From: an uncultured Bacteroidota bacterium
GTDB lineage: Bacteria > Bacteroidota > Bacteroidia > Flavobacteriales > Flavobacteriaceae
NCBI GenBank assembly: GCA_913062555.1
Contig: CAJXVU010000012.1
Coordinates: 30,264 to 94,263, forward strand
Reading direction: 5' to 3'
Length of the DNA stretch: 64,000 bases
Shown here: positions 63,978 to 64,000 of the stretch, piece after piece
Position numbering within the stretch: the stretch's first letter is position 1
How the letters are laid out: each line of letters starts with the position of its first letter
Program-made: the position numbers and the translations under genes
Notes under the pieces: generated by a model
Databases searched by the model: none
What the model was told of the DNA's origin: nothing
Seen by the model: only the letters and a program-made list of their open reading frames with translations

Positions 63978-64000
63978 ATGGCAAAACAAGAAGATCAGTT
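63978..64000 (+). CDS. Partial gene, possibly glycyl-tRNA synthetase
   Basis: Only the first 23 bases are present (ATG then Ala-Lys-Gln-Glu-Asp-Gln). This start resembles flavobacterial glycyl-tRNA synthetase (from memory of the family), but seven residues cannot prove it. Confidence 0.3.

Noticed and set aside
1..64000. tRNA, rRNA, CRISPR arrays, insertion sequences or integration sites
   Set aside because: No cloverleaf-like block, regularly spaced short repeats, transposase motif or terminal inverted repeats were seen on either strand by reading; a tRNA or IS scan would be decisive.

Overview
The window looks like chromosome from a marine or algal-associated member of the Flavobacteriaceae (Bacteroidota). 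The sequence is AT-rich and lacks strong Shine-Dalgarno sites. Several promoters match the flavobacterial TTG-N~20-TAnnTTTG pattern. There are many lipoproteins and SusR/LytT-type proteins, a very large type IX secretion (type B sorting) surface protein, and a Bacteroidota-type succinate dehydrogenase. No rRNA, tRNA, CRISPR array, insertion sequence or phage gene was recognised. These inferences rest on reading protein families by eye; no database search was run.

Layout. 1-5.7 kb: housekeeping genes, namely a partial conserved small protein, an alpha/beta hydrolase, a branched-chain amino acid carrier, an ACT-like protein opposite aspartate kinase, and aminopeptidase P. 5.9-11.3 kb: a 1,817-residue secreted protein with two PKD-like domains, twelve 89-residue (267-bp) tandem repeats and a C-terminal type B sorting domain. 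11.6-19.9 kb: two large secreted Asp-box (BNR/VPS10-like) propeller proteins flanking an M28 peptidase lipoprotein and a cyclophilin lipoprotein.

20.0-40.3 kb is the centrepiece: a tightly packed, co-directional L-fucose locus. It has an AraC regulator, three GH29 alpha-L-fucosidases of different architecture, a GH95 enzyme, a sulfatase, an unassigned TIM-barrel-like lipoprotein, the fucose permease FucP and a mutarotase. All five enzymes of the non-phosphorylative pathway are present (L-fucose dehydrogenase, fuconolactonase, fuconate dehydratase, 2-keto-3-deoxyfuconate dehydrogenase, diketo-acid hydrolase), plus an FMN L-lactate dehydrogenase. The inferred flow is: sulfated or branched fucosides are trimmed at the cell surface or in the periplasm, fucose enters through FucP, and it is oxidised to pyruvate plus L-lactate, which is then oxidised to pyruvate. 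No SusC/SusD pair is present. A good promoter flanked by inverted and direct repeats precedes the fuconate dehydratase gene.

40.6-46.4 kb: an outer-membrane-like protein of unknown role, the sdhCAB operon with a clear promoter and terminator, and a secreted M28 peptidase. 46.5-50.5 kb: a minus-strand set of an outer-membrane TonB-type barrel, an ankyrin protein and a secreted hydrolase. 50.7-57.9 kb: two LytS/LytT-like two-component pairs bracketing a membrane-anchored MutS-like ATPase and a thioredoxin-fold/TPR protein. 57.9-64 kb: an aminotransferase with an omega-amidase-like nitrilase (probable keto-acid salvage pair), an acetyltransferase, an Ig-like lipoprotein, ComF, a coiled-coil membrane protein, and the first codons of a gene that may be glycyl-tRNA synthetase.

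The most unusual points are the complete fucose locus with its unassigned lipoprotein, an L-fucose dehydrogenase whose catalytic lysine position reads asparagine, the three-unit higher-order pattern in the 267-bp repeats, and the membrane-anchored MutS-like protein.
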